A stretch of 26,214 nt of DNA from CAZGOM01 sp964542875 (lineage in GTDB: Bacteria; Planctomycetota; Phycisphaerae; Phycisphaerales; Phycisphaeraceae): contig CAZIWA010000078.1 in NCBI GenBank assembly GCA_964542875.1, forward strand, positions 1 through 26,214. The letters run 5' to 3'. Below are positions 1 through 7,921 of this stretch, one piece after another; within the stretch, counting starts at the first letter, position 1; every line of letters begins with the position of its first letter. A program made the translations under genes and the position numbers. The notes under the pieces are model-generated. The model had not been told where the DNA came from and ran no database searches. It was given only the letters and a program-made list of their open reading frames with translations.

Positions 1-53
1 AGCCATGCGAGCCAGGGTCGGGACTTGAAATAGGACTGAAAAGGGGTCACGGG

Positions 54-1325
54 TTACTTGGTGGGATCGCTGAGCCGGCCCATGAAGAGGATGGTGTCGG
101 TTTCCTTGTCGACGATCTGGAAGATAAAGGGACGATCTGCTTTGAAGACGATCGGCGGAGCGGCGGGGGCTGCGGTCATCGTGACCACCACCGCCGTGGC
201 GGCAGCGGCTTCGGTGCCGGTTTCGTCCACCAGCACGTAGGTCTTGTGGAGGACCGCCGAGATCTGCGTTTTGCCCATGGGGGGGGTTCCGGCAAACATG
301 GGGCTAAAGTCGCCGTCGGAGAAGGCGCGCTTGATGCCCAGGGCTTTAAGCGCCGGGGTCAGTTCCTGGGACCATTCGATCTTGAATTTTGGCAGGCTGA
401 TGTTCACTTTGACGCTCTTGGCGCTGTCGGCGAGAGCATCGATCCGCTGAGCGTCCAGCGTGGCGGTGGTGTTTTCCTTGGGGAGGATGGCGCGCAGAAC
501 CACGCGGTTGCCTTTGTAGGGCAGCTCCAGCATTTGGAAGGCGTCGTCCTGGGCGTAGTTGGTGCGAATTTCAGCGTGCATGGTGTCGACGGGCTTGCTG
601 GTTTTGCCTTCGACTTTAAACGGCTGCTTGGAGGTGGCGTCTTTTTTGAACTGGGTGACCCAGTCCGCCTTGAAGTAGACCGCATTGGTAAGAACGATCC
701 GGGTTTGCGCGTTCAATGCGTTGGCGGGGACGAGGTCTTTGATTTTGTTGTTGGTTTTGGACTCCACCCACGCATTGATGATGCCGGCTGCTTTGGCGGG
801 CTGCGAGAAGTCCAGGTTTTTCACCCAGGCTTTAAAGAGGGTGGCCATCTGGCTGGTGTAATCGGCTTTGAGGGTTTCATTTTTGCTGACCCAGAGTGCA
901 TTGGCGCTCTGGAGTTGAACGTGGTCGGTCTGGGCGTTGTTAAGGCTGGAGATGAGTGTGGCCTGGTCTGCCAGGGGGTTGGACTGGGAGGTGAAGCCAA
1001 GAGCCTCCCAGATTTCCTGGCTGGTGACTCCTTCGGTGCCGGCGGCGGTCATGGAGAGGGCCTGAGAGACGCTGGCGGCGCTGATAAAGGCATTGCCGGT
1101 GCTGCCTGCGGCCTTAGACCAGAGAGCCCAGGTGAACTTGTTGTTGGCGCGGGCGGCCTGGTCGGCGCTGCCGGGGGGAAGGTTTTGGTTGATGGGGGTG
1201 ATGCTCGCGGTGGAAGGAGGGGTGGGCTGATCAGGGTTGGCGCTATCGACAGGCTTTGACTCGCAGCCGGCGGCAACAAGGGCGCCAAGAGCAAGAACAA
1301 AAGAAAGTACGTGATGGGTTTTCAT
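54..1325 (-). CDS. Lipoprotein serpin (serine/cysteine protease inhibitor family), copy 1
   Basis: This 423-residue protein is a serpin carried on a lipoprotein anchor. The N-terminus is a signal peptide ending in a lipobox (LVAAGC, lipid Cys21), then a Pro/Ser-rich linker to about residue 55. The serpin fold follows: NAVYFKADW near 214-222, and the C-terminal signature around 394-404 (FKADRPFIFQI) with FMGRLSDP at the end. The reactive-loop hinge at 370-377 reads GTEAAAAT. Gly, Thr and small Ala residues from P15 to P8 are what the family needs for loop insertion, so an inhibitory rather than storage serpin is likely. P1 cannot be fixed because the loop is a few residues longer than in alpha-1-antitrypsin; the area is Thr/Ala/Pro-rich. 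It lies 45 bp behind a second serpin on the same strand, consistent with tandem duplication and co-transcription. The target protease is unknown. Envelope location is inferred from the lipobox. Confidence 0.93.
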   Translation of the reverse strand: MKTHHVLSFVLALGALVAAGCESKPVDSANPDQPTPPSTASITPINQNLPPGSADQAARANNKFTWALWSKAAGSTGNAFISAASVSQALSMTAAGTEGVTSQEIWEALGFTSQSNPLADQATLISSLNNAQTDHVQLQSANALWVSKNETLKADYTSQMATLFKAWVKNLDFSQPAKAAGIINAWVESKTNNKIKDLVPANALNAQTRIVLTNAVYFKADWVTQFKKDATSKQPFKVEGKTSKPVDTMHAEIRTNYAQDDAFQMLELPYKGNRVVLRAILPKENTTATLDAQRIDALADSAKSVKVNISLPKFKIEWSQELTPALKALGIKRAFSDGDFSPMFAGTPPMGKTQISAVLHKTYVLVDETGTEAAAATAVVVTMTAAPAAPPIVFKADRPFIFQIVDKETDTILFMGRLSDPTK

Positions 1326-1370
1326 GAGAGAAGTTCCGGCAAGGCGGGTGTGTGTGGTTGTTTAGATACT

Positions 1371-2594
1371 TTACTCTTTGGGATCGCTGACACGACCCAT
1401 AAAAACGATGGTATCCGTCTTGAGGTCGATGATCTGGAAGATGAAAGGGCGGTCAGCGATGAAGGTGTATTCGGGGGCTGCGGAGAATTTTGCTTCAAAA
1501 AAGCTTGATGCGGCAGCCTCCGTGCCTTTCTCGTCGATTTGGATGAAGGTTTTGTGGCGAACGTCAGAAATCTGGATGGGCTGGATTGATGGCGTGGTGT
1601 TTTGAAAGGCCGGTGTGAAGTCTCCATCGGTGAAGGCTTGTTTGATGCCAAGAGATTGCAGCGTCGTAACCAGTTCTTTTTCCCACTCCACTATGAATTT
1701 TGGGAGGCCAACGAAGAACTGGGTGTTTTCTTTTTTCTTCATGAGCCTGGCCAACCGCTGGGCATCTAAAACGGGTGATGTCCCTTCCTGGGGAAGGAAG
1801 GCGCGAAAAGCCATACGGCCACCTTTGTAAGGGAGTTGGATCATGAGAAATGCATCATCATCGGCCCAAATGCCGTGGCGCTCGCCGGACATCATGTTGA
1901 CTGTGACGGGTGTTTTCCCGATGGGCTTGAACTGCTGAGGGCGGGTGTTTTTGACTTCAAAGGGATCGTCCCAATCGGCTTTGAAATAAACCGCATTGGT
2001 GACGACAACCCGAATGTCCTTGTTCAATGCGGAAGCGGGAACGAGGTTTTTGATTTTGTTGGATGTATTGGCCGCGATCCAGTCGTTGATGGTGCTGGCT
2101 GCCGCGGTGGGCTTGGTGAACTCGAGGTTCTGAACGTTTGCGCCAAAGAGGGATTGGGCCTGGGTAACGAATGCTGGCTTGAGAGGATCGGCCGCAGTAG
2201 CCCAGAGGGCGTTAGCGCAGCTTAGTTGAACCCCTTGAGTCTGGGCCTGATCGAGGCTCCAGATGAGTGCGTGCTGATTGGCGGCCTGGTCTGAGGCATC
2301 TGCGAAGCCCAGCGCGGACCAGATTTCCTGTGCGGTGAGGCCTTGTGCGCCGGTTGCCGCTAAAGAAAGGCTTTGCGAGATGCTGGCGGGTGAGAAAAAG
2401 ACGTTCTCAGTTTCGCTTGCACTGAGTTTGGCCCATAAAGCCCAAGTGAAGGCGTTGTTGGCTTGGGCGGCTTTGCTTGTGTCGCCTGGGGGTTGAGGTG
2501 TGGTAAACCGGAGCTTTGGGGCGTCTGAGCCACAACCCACGAGCGTGGCGGCTGAGAGCAACGCCAGGATGAAGAGCTTAAGGCGGAGAATCAT
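1371..2594 (-). CDS. Lipoprotein serpin, copy 2
   Basis: A 407-residue lipoprotein serpin, closely similar to its downstream neighbour along its whole length. I chose the ATG at 2594 because GGAGG lies 4 bases upstream and the resulting N-terminus is a clean signal peptide with a lipobox (TLVGC) placing the lipid Cys at 21, exactly as in copy 1. An upstream in-frame start would add 21 residues without signal-peptide character. Serpin landmarks are NAVYFKADW, LPYKGGR, the hinge from residue 357 (GTEAAASS), and the C-terminal ADRPFIFQI plus FMGRVSDP signature. The hinge fits an inhibitory serpin. The rest of the reactive loop (FFEAKFSAAPEY) differs strongly from copy 1, suggesting different target proteases. 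It follows the aldo/keto reductase gene by 44 bp and probably shares its transcript. Confidence 0.93.
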   Translation of the reverse strand: MILRLKLFILALLSAATLVGCGSDAPKLRFTTPQPPGDTSKAAQANNAFTWALWAKLSASETENVFFSPASISQSLSLAATGAQGLTAQEIWSALGFADASDQAANQHALIWSLDQAQTQGVQLSCANALWATAADPLKPAFVTQAQSLFGANVQNLEFTKPTAAASTINDWIAANTSNKIKNLVPASALNKDIRVVVTNAVYFKADWDDPFEVKNTRPQQFKPIGKTPVTVNMMSGERHGIWADDDAFLMIQLPYKGGRMAFRAFLPQEGTSPVLDAQRLARLMKKKENTQFFVGLPKFIVEWEKELVTTLQSLGIKQAFTDGDFTPAFQNTTPSIQPIQISDVRHKTFIQIDEKGTEAAASSFFEAKFSAAPEYTFIADRPFIFQIIDLKTDTIVFMGRVSDPKE

Positions 2595-2638
2595 GAAGCC
2601 TCCGGAAGTATGGGTGATTGCAGGGTCAATTGAAGGTG

Positions 2639-3577
2639 TTAGGACTCCGGGTTCCACCAGACGGGGCCTTTGTCTTTAATGGCGATTTTGGCGCGCTCGC
2701 GCAGGTCGGCCATCTGGGTGGGGCTTAAGGGGTGTTTAAAAGATTGGGCCGCGGTGAAGGCGGCATCCTGTTCGTTGGGGAAGCTCATGCCAAGAAGGGC
2801 GACGTCCGGGTCGCAGGTGAGGGTGTAGTGAACGCATTCTTCAGGCGTGAGGCGCGGGAGGGTAGGGGTTGAGGAGGATTCGCCGCCTGAGGAAACCTTG
2901 CCGCGTGGACGATTAGAAAGCGGGCGGTTGTAGCCTTCGGTGTCGCCGACGAGCTTGCCCGCACCGAAGGTTTTGAAGCAGACGGTGGCGACACCGAGTT
3001 TCTTGGCCAGAGGGAGAACCTGCGTGACGTAACGCTCATCGACAAACGCGCCGATGGGGAAGAGGACGATGTTGCAGAGGCCGGAGTTCAAGGCTTCCAG
3101 AAGCACGTCGGGGTGGTGGGAGGAGATGCCTTTGAAGCGGGTTTTTCCTGCTTTGAGGCAGCCGGCAAGCTGGTGCATGGGGCCGTCGGGTGCGGAGATG
3201 GCGCGCCAGGTTTCAAGCTTGGAGACGGAGTGGAAGACAAAGGCGTCGGTATGGGAGAGGCCAAGCCGGGTGAGGCTGGAATCCACCTGCGGGGCGACGG
3301 GTTTATCCATGTGATCGATCTTGTCGATGACGAAGAGCTGGTCACGATTTTTGTGGGCTTTGATGGCGCCGCCTACGACGTCTTCGCTGTATCCGTCTTC
3401 GTAGCCGGGGGCGGTGTCGATGACGTTGAGCCCGGCGTCAAAGGCGCGGCGGACGGTGGTGATGAGGTCCGCCAGGGGGATCTGCCGGTCTGCAATGTCG
3501 CCGATGCCCAGTAAGGAAGCGGTGAAGCCGGTGCGTCCAAGCTGCCGACGCGGGGAGAAGTGCCAGGGGCTGGTCAT
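2639..3577 (-). CDS. Aldo/keto reductase family oxidoreductase
   Basis: A 312-residue aldo/keto reductase, a TIM-barrel enzyme family that reduces aldehydes and ketones with NAD(P)H. The N-terminus has the family opening (RQLGRTGFTASLLGIG). The catalytic tetrad can be seen: Asp54 and Tyr59 in NVIDTAPGYEDG, Lys86 in VIDKIDHMD and His116 in VFHSV. The length is normal. A Ser-rich insert around residues 225-240 (SSGGESSSTPT) is probably a loop. The start at 3577 has AGGA about 8 bases upstream. It is the first gene of a probable operon with the two lipoprotein serpins. No functional link between the reductase and the serpins is obvious, and the substrate cannot be inferred. Confidence 0.9.
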   Translation of the reverse strand: MTSPWHFSPRRQLGRTGFTASLLGIGDIADRQIPLADLITTVRRAFDAGLNVIDTAPGYEDGYSEDVVGGAIKAHKNRDQLFVIDKIDHMDKPVAPQVDSSLTRLGLSHTDAFVFHSVSKLETWRAISAPDGPMHQLAGCLKAGKTRFKGISSHHPDVLLEALNSGLCNIVLFPIGAFVDERYVTQVLPLAKKLGVATVCFKTFGAGKLVGDTEGYNRPLSNRPRGKVSSGGESSSTPTLPRLTPEECVHYTLTCDPDVALLGMSFPNEQDAAFTAAQSFKHPLSPTQMADLRERAKIAIKDKGPVWWNPES

Positions 3578-3605
3578 GGGAGATTCCTGGAGGGGGGATG
3601 GGTGG

Positions 3606-3611
3606 ATTATA
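3606..3611 (-). promoter_or_regulatory. Candidate -10 box for the reductase-serpin operon
   Basis: A perfect TATAAT reads on the minus strand here, about 29 bases before the reductase start codon. The hexamer 17 bases further upstream (GCTGAT) is a poor -35. It sits in the divergent gap with a second TATAAT facing the other way at 3639-3644. Confidence 0.4.
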
Positions 3612-3638
3612 TGCCTGTGGCGGGGGAGATCAGCGGCC

Positions 3639-3644
3639 TATAAT
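3639..3644 (+). promoter_or_regulatory. Candidate -10 box for the 3696 gene
   Basis: A perfect TATAAT reads on the plus strand, about 52 bases before the ATG at 3696. No good -35 hexamer is present at 16-18 bases upstream (TGTGGC at 17), so an activator or an alternative sigma contact may be needed. Confidence 0.4.
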
Positions 3645-3695
3645 GCAAGAGTTGGAAGAGGAGTGCGTTGGTCTGACACGAAAGAAGGCCAAGCG

Positions 3696-4619
3696 ATGAA
3701 AAATAGCCGATTGGTCATGAGCGCCGGGGCGTTGGCGGCGGTGCTTGCGCTCGGTGTCGCGCATGTCTTACACGGGCAGGATGCCAAAGGGCAGGAGCCC
3801 GCGCAGACTCAGCCCAAGCCCGCTGCCACCGTGGCGCAGGTGATGCAGAAGATGCGGGCCAATATCGACAAGGTGGATATCCAGGACGCCACCAGCAAAG
3901 AGGCATTCAAGTGGTGGTCGGATACGGTGGGCGTGAAGCTGCTGATCGACTGGGACGGCATGGCCGCAGAAGGGGTAACGCCCAATGCGCCGGTGACGCT
4001 TGATCTTAAAGATGTGCCCGCGGGGACGGTGCTGGGGCTGATCATGCAGCGGGCATCGCCGGAGACGGATCTGATCTACCAAGTGACGCCGTGGTACATC
4101 CAGATCATGACCAAGAAGCAGGCGAATAAATCCAATGTGCTGCGTGTTTATGACGTGGGAGACCTCGTGCATGACGCGAGCGTGGGGCCCGCGCCCGGGA
4201 TGGGTCTGACGGCATGGACGCCCAATTCGGTGCCCGGCGTTTCGGTGTTTGGCCCGACAGTCGTCGGCACGGTGGACGTACCGGGGCAATGGGCAGGGGC
4301 GAAGTCTAATCAAGAGATGGGCGAAGAACTGGCGGGGGTGATCAAATCGCAGATTGAGCCGGAAGTGTGGCAGGAACGCGGCGGTAAGGCGTCGATCCGG
4401 TTTTTCAGGGGAACCCTGGTGGTGAATGCGCCCGAATATGTGCACGCGCAGATGGGTTACGAACCAAAAGAAGGCAATCGCCCGGTGGTGTTTTTGAACA
4501 AGCGGGAAAAGATCGAAGGCAAGCCCGCGGTTCGGGTGCAGGAGGCGGGGGTGATTCAGAGCCACGAAGTGGAATCAACCTCCATCGGCATCGGCGTGGG
4601 TGTGACCATCAGTAAGTGA
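3696..4619 (+). CDS. Exported protein with secretin/STN-like domain
   Basis: A 307-residue exported protein. I chose the ATG at 3696 because GAAGG lies about 8 bases upstream and it opens a signal peptide (MKNSRLVMSAGALAAVLALG); in-frame extension upstream lacks such character. Residues about 60-140 resemble the small N-terminal (STN-like) domain of secretins and TonB-dependent proteins: an amphipathic helix, then VTLDLKDVPAGTVL, then YQVTPWYIQIMTKKQ. A segment ending IRFFRGTLVVNAPEYVHAQ near 225-245 resembles the repeat in planctomycete secretin-like proteins in which a loop or ring strand is followed by a helix. No secretin pore domain is present, so it is not a full secretin. The next gene on the same strand, 79 bp downstream, is also exported, and the two may be co-transcribed. 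Exact function unknown. Confidence 0.8.
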   Translation: MKNSRLVMSAGALAAVLALGVAHVLHGQDAKGQEPAQTQPKPAATVAQVMQKMRANIDKVDIQDATSKEAFKWWSDTVGVKLLIDWDGMAAEGVTPNAPVTLDLKDVPAGTVLGLIMQRASPETDLIYQVTPWYIQIMTKKQANKSNVLRVYDVGDLVHDASVGPAPGMGLTAWTPNSVPGVSVFGPTVVGTVDVPGQWAGAKSNQEMGEELAGVIKSQIEPEVWQERGGKASIRFFRGTLVVNAPEYVHAQMGYEPKEGNRPVVFLNKREKIEGKPAVRVQEAGVIQSHEVESTSIGIGVGVTISK

Positions 4620-4698
4620 ATTTGCTTCGGTGGTGAGGCGCATCTAGATTGTGAAGGCGTTGTTGCCCTGTCTTTGAATATTCTGTGGGAGCTTATCG

Positions 4699-5496
4699 AT
4701 GAGTTATCGTTTTGTGCTGCCGGGTGCGTTGTGCATTGTTGCAAGTGCCTTTGTGTTTGGCTTGGCGCCGGTGAGCGCGCAAAACACGACACCGCCCGAT
4801 GCGAAGCAAGCCGAAAAACTTGATAAAGAGAAGCAGGAAAAGGAACGCCGGGCGCGCGATGGCCGGCAATACGGCGCATTGCAGGAACTTTATGCGGCGC
4901 TGAGCGCGCCGGAACCCAAGGCACCTGCGGTGATGGAGATCGACCCGGCATTGCTTGAAAAGAATCGGGCGATCATTCGCAAGGGTGTCGATGGCGTGAT
5001 GGTGTGCGAGGGCAGCACGGATGGAATAAGGCGTAAGAGCGAAGTGAAAGACGTGGATGCGACGCTTTCATGGGGTTACTGGACAGGACGCGACAAGAAA
5101 AAGCTGCCGGTGATGCACAATTACATCATTCATGTAAAAGCCATTGACACCGGCAGCAAGGTGAAGGTAACGGAACTGACCGTGACGGAGAACACCAAGG
5201 AGTTTCTGGAAAAGATCGCCATCCAGCGTCAGCAAGTGCAGAAGGACCTGGAAACAAAGACCGGGGAGAGAAAGATTTACGCCGCAATGATGTTGGTCGA
5301 TCTGGATCGATACATCGGGGATCTGGCGCAAGCGGAGAAGGATTTTGCGCAACTGGCGAAGCTTGTGAATGATCCCAAAATGGTCGAAGAGATAGAGAAT
5401 AGCCTGGTCAGCCCGATCAAGATTTCCCGGCTAAAGCACAAGATGTTTGTGGATGCTGTGGACGCTTATGAGCTGGCGCAGGCGGGCAAGAAGTAG
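4699..5496 (+). CDS. Exported hypothetical protein
   Basis: A 265-residue protein I do not recognise. Residues 1-27 form a signal peptide with a likely cleavage after VSA. The mature N-terminus is highly charged (KQAEKLDKEKQEKERRARD) and probably helical. The middle contains a beta-rich stretch (HNYIIHVKAIDTGSKVKVTELTVTE split over 125-155), and the C-terminal 100 residues look helical and coiled-coil-like. GGGAG stands about 7 bases upstream of the ATG. It follows the STN-like protein gene by 79 bp on the same strand, so a shared transcript and envelope location are plausible. No catalytic motif is visible. Confidence 0.75.
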   Translation: MSYRFVLPGALCIVASAFVFGLAPVSAQNTTPPDAKQAEKLDKEKQEKERRARDGRQYGALQELYAALSAPEPKAPAVMEIDPALLEKNRAIIRKGVDGVMVCEGSTDGIRRKSEVKDVDATLSWGYWTGRDKKKLPVMHNYIIHVKAIDTGSKVKVTELTVTENTKEFLEKIAIQRQQVQKDLETKTGERKIYAAMMLVDLDRYIGDLAQAEKDFAQLAKLVNDPKMVEEIENSLVSPIKISRLKHKMFVDAVDAYELAQAGKK

Positions 5497-5532
5497 ACGT
5501 TAGATTTGCTTAGAAATGCGTGTACGATGCGA

Positions 5533-5566
5533 GGGGAAAAGACATGCTCACAAAGACAAGAGCATG
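5533..5566 (-). terminator. Intrinsic terminator of the nnrD operon
   Basis: On the minus strand a 7-bp stem (CATGCTC at 5560-5566 pairing with GAGCATG at 5543-5549) is followed by TCTTTTCCCC. It lies 22-45 bases past the nnrD stop codon. The same stem core recurs in the terminator at 15976-16012. Confidence 0.6.
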
Positions 5567-5587
5567 GCGCCCGGAGGGCACGATGAA

Positions 5588-6508
5588 TTACGGCATGGCG
5601 CGGCCGCGCGGGCCCAGGCGGCGGGCGTTGGCATCCTGCCGGTGGGCCTGCATGGCGGTGGGGATGAGAGTGGCCAGCTCCATGGCCAGCAGGCCTGCGG
5701 GGCCGTTTTCCTGAGCCCAGATATCCGCGGCAAGGCCGTGGAGGTGGGCGCCGAGAATGCCGGCGTCCAGCGTCGGCATGCCCTGGGCGATGAGCCCGGA
5801 GATGATGCCAGTGAGCACGTCTCCGGAGCCGGCAGCAGACATGGCGGGGTTGCCGGTCTGGTTCAAGTAAAAGTGCGTGCCGTCGGTTACCACCGAATGC
5901 TGACCCTTAAGCAGCACAACCGCGCCCAATGCCCTGGCAAGCGCGCCGGCGGCAAGGGGGCGCTCGTCACGGTCCAACGGGCTGAGGTTGATGTCCAGCG
6001 CTTTGGCCAGGCGTGAAAATTCGCCGGGATGAGGCGTGAGAACCAGCGATGGGCCGGGCCGTGTGCGGATGGAAGGGTCTTTAGAAAGCAGATTGAGCCC
6101 GTCGGCATCGAGAACGATGGGCCGTTTGCCTTTGAAGAGGAGTTTCAGCAAGTCTTGCGCATAGGGTTCCTGGCCCAGACCGGGGCCAAAGCCGATGACG
6201 GCTTTGGCGTAGGGGTCGACGGCATCGAGCTTTTCAAGCGTGGACGAAGCAGGGGCTGCGGGGTCCCAGGGAAGCCCGGTGCAGGAGGGCTGGATGGCGA
6301 TGATGGCCGGCAGCGTCTGAGGGGTGGAGAGCACTTTGCAGAGGCCCGCGCCGATGCGCAGGGCGCTGGTGCCGGCCAGGGCGGGCGCGCCGGGCATGTA
6401 GGGGCTGCCGCCTGCGATGATGACGGTGCCGAAGGTGCCTTTGTGGGCGTCGGACGGCCTTAAGGGTAAGGCAGGGAGCGTGGTGATCCAGCGGGGCTCA
6501 GGGGTCAT
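5588..6508 (-). CDS. nnrD: ADP/ATP-dependent NAD(P)H-hydrate dehydratase
   Basis: A 306-residue ribokinase-fold enzyme of the NnrD/CARKD family, which repairs damaged nicotinamide cofactor by dehydrating S-NAD(P)HX back to NAD(P)H with a nucleotide cosubstrate. Family motifs are clear: GTVIIAGGSPYMPGAPALAG (27-46), IGFGPGLG (105-112), IVLDADGLN (131-139), LTPHPGEF (157-164), KG near 201, and the catalytic anion-hole motif AAGSGDVLTG (225-234, catalytic Asp230). The NnrE epimerase domain often fused at the N-terminus is missing, so this is a stand-alone dehydratase; the epimerase must be elsewhere. It is the last gene of a five-gene operon, 15 bp behind a membrane-protein gene, and a terminator follows. 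The start lacks a strong Shine-Dalgarno, consistent with translational coupling. Confidence 0.92.
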   Translation of the reverse strand: MTPEPRWITTLPALPLRPSDAHKGTFGTVIIAGGSPYMPGAPALAGTSALRIGAGLCKVLSTPQTLPAIIAIQPSCTGLPWDPAAPASSTLEKLDAVDPYAKAVIGFGPGLGQEPYAQDLLKLLFKGKRPIVLDADGLNLLSKDPSIRTRPGPSLVLTPHPGEFSRLAKALDINLSPLDRDERPLAAGALARALGAVVLLKGQHSVVTDGTHFYLNQTGNPAMSAAGSGDVLTGIISGLIAQGMPTLDAGILGAHLHGLAADIWAQENGPAGLLAMELATLIPTAMQAHRQDANARRLGPRGRAMP

Positions 6509-6523
6509 GGGAAAGCATCGCTC

Positions 6524-7393
6524 TCAACTGGCGGCGGCGGTTTCGGCTTCGTACTCATTGGCCTTGTTCACCAGCAGGCAGCCGCCCAGGAAGCCCAGGA
6601 GGGAACCGGTGGCCAGATGGCATGGGAGGGCATTGGCCAGGCCAGGAAGGGTGTTGCCGTACCAGGCGGTTAGAAGATGGGCTTCGCCGTTGATGGAAAG
6701 CCCGGTGTAGAGATAGACGATGGGGCCAATGAGCCCGGGGATGAAAAACAGGGGGAGCGGGTTTCGGCTGGGAAAGTTCACCCGGGCGACGATGGCGGCG
6801 ATAAAAGCGGCCAATGCCGAGCCCCAGATGGCCTGCGCCGGGCCCGGTGCCCGGACCAGCGCCCAGGAGCAGATAAGGAACACCACCAGCCCAACGCCTG
6901 CGCTTGCCCAGGTGCGGGAGGTCCACCGGTTGAATCGGACCTGGGTGAGAAGGAGGGAATCGAGATTCACGGCGCTGCGGACGTGCGGCGTCCAGGGTTT
7001 GGGGACGTCAGCGGCGAAGATGAAAATCAACACGACGCCGGCCTGCCAGATGATCGATTCAGCGGCGAGCTCAAAAAACACGGATTGATCGGGCTGGACG
7101 ATGGATTTAAGCCAGGTGTCGAGCCCGGGTTTCTGCAGGAGAACGAGCGTGAGCGAGCCTGCGGCCGCCAGGGATCCGAAATAGGGGTCCTGGCTGTCTT
7201 TGTTGATGGCCCAGGCACCAAGGCCAAGCAAGGCAAAGCCAACGATGAGGATGATCAGGGAGAGCAGAAGGCTTGAGCCCGCAAAGAGCGACGGCACGGA
7301 TTGGTACCCGTTGCCGCCCAGGCCCCAGGCGATCACGCAGGCCCCCGAAAGCGCGAGGGCCAGGCCGATGATCCATTGGGCGAAGAGTCGCAT
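6524..7393 (-). CDS. Multipass membrane protein of unknown function
   Basis: A 289-residue integral membrane protein with roughly seven or eight hydrophobic segments, near residues 5-27, 35-62, 72-86, 112-128, 163-182, 187-206, 214-234 and 257-278. Polar stretches carry RSAVNLDSLLLTQVRFNRW near 140-158. I see no transporter signature or catalytic motif and do not recognise the family. It sits 86 bp behind the YcfL-like lipoprotein gene and 15 bp ahead of nnrD, within the minus-strand operon. The ATG has only a weak GGA upstream. Confidence 0.75.
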   Translation of the reverse strand: MRLFAQWIIGLALALSGACVIAWGLGGNGYQSVPSLFAGSSLLLSLIILIVGFALLGLGAWAINKDSQDPYFGSLAAAGSLTLVLLQKPGLDTWLKSIVQPDQSVFFELAAESIIWQAGVVLIFIFAADVPKPWTPHVRSAVNLDSLLLTQVRFNRWTSRTWASAGVGLVVFLICSWALVRAPGPAQAIWGSALAAFIAAIVARVNFPSRNPLPLFFIPGLIGPIVYLYTGLSINGEAHLLTAWYGNTLPGLANALPCHLATGSLLGFLGGCLLVNKANEYEAETAAAS

Positions 7394-7479
7394 GTGGGGG
7401 TTCCGTGAAAGCCGGGCGAAAGCACCGGGCGTAAGGATACATGATAGTGGCTGGCAGACTCCCTGGACGTCCGGAGGGA

Positions 7480-7893
7480 TTACATCGCGGGCCGGAACTC
7501 CACACGCCAGGATGTGGCGCTGCCGTGCGGGTCGATGGTGTCGAGCCGGGTTTGCGTCCTGGGGGCCAGGTTGAGGATTTTAAAACCCGAGTTGGGGTTC
7601 AAGACCTGGCCGCCTGCGTTGAGCCATTGGATACGGTACTGAACAGTGAGCGCCCGATCGACAAGAGACTCCACATCCATGACGGCGTGGATGGGTTTGG
7701 CGGTGGAGAGCTCCTGGGGGAAGACGGGGCGCACGTCGACGGACGTCATGTTCGGCCAGAGGTTGACCGCGGGGATCTCCGGCACGCCGGCGGGAGGGGC
7801 GCCGGATTCCTGGGTTTGGGCGCACCCCAGGGCCAGGGTGACAAGAGCGGCGGCAAGGGCGACCCGGACAGCGGTGCTGAGTGGAAGGTTCAT
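7480..7893 (-). CDS. YcfL-like (DUF1425) lipoprotein
   Basis: A 137-residue lipoprotein. The ATG at 7893 is chosen because AAGGAG lies 7 bases upstream and the protein then begins with a signal peptide and lipobox (TLALGC, lipid Cys24); upstream in-frame ATGs would overlap the preceding thiE gene. The mature part matches the pattern of the YcfL/DUF1425 family as I know it: LTVQYRIQWLNAGGQVL followed by a Phe-Lys-Ile segment, an acidic/Thr turn, and a C-terminal ATSWRVEFRP strand. In enterobacteria ycfL is next to the peptidoglycan-synthase activator gene lpoB; no such neighbour is seen here. It is a beta-sandwich periplasmic protein of unknown role. Assignment to the family is from memory of the pattern, not a profile search. 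Confidence 0.7.
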   Translation of the reverse strand: MNLPLSTAVRVALAAALVTLALGCAQTQESGAPPAGVPEIPAVNLWPNMTSVDVRPVFPQELSTAKPIHAVMDVESLVDRALTVQYRIQWLNAGGQVLNPNSGFKILNLAPRTQTRLDTIDPHGSATSWRVEFRPAM

Positions 7894-7921
7894 GGGCGTG
7901 CTCCTTGGGGATGAGTTGGAA

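Noticed and set aside
246..1259. 337-codon open frame antisense to the first serpin
   Set aside because: Shadow of a well-supported serpin gene; composition is biased and no motif is visible.
3768..4565. 265-codon minus-strand frame opposite the STN-like gene
   Set aside because: His/Arg/Leu-rich shadow with no start signal; the plus-strand gene has a signal peptide and ribosome site.
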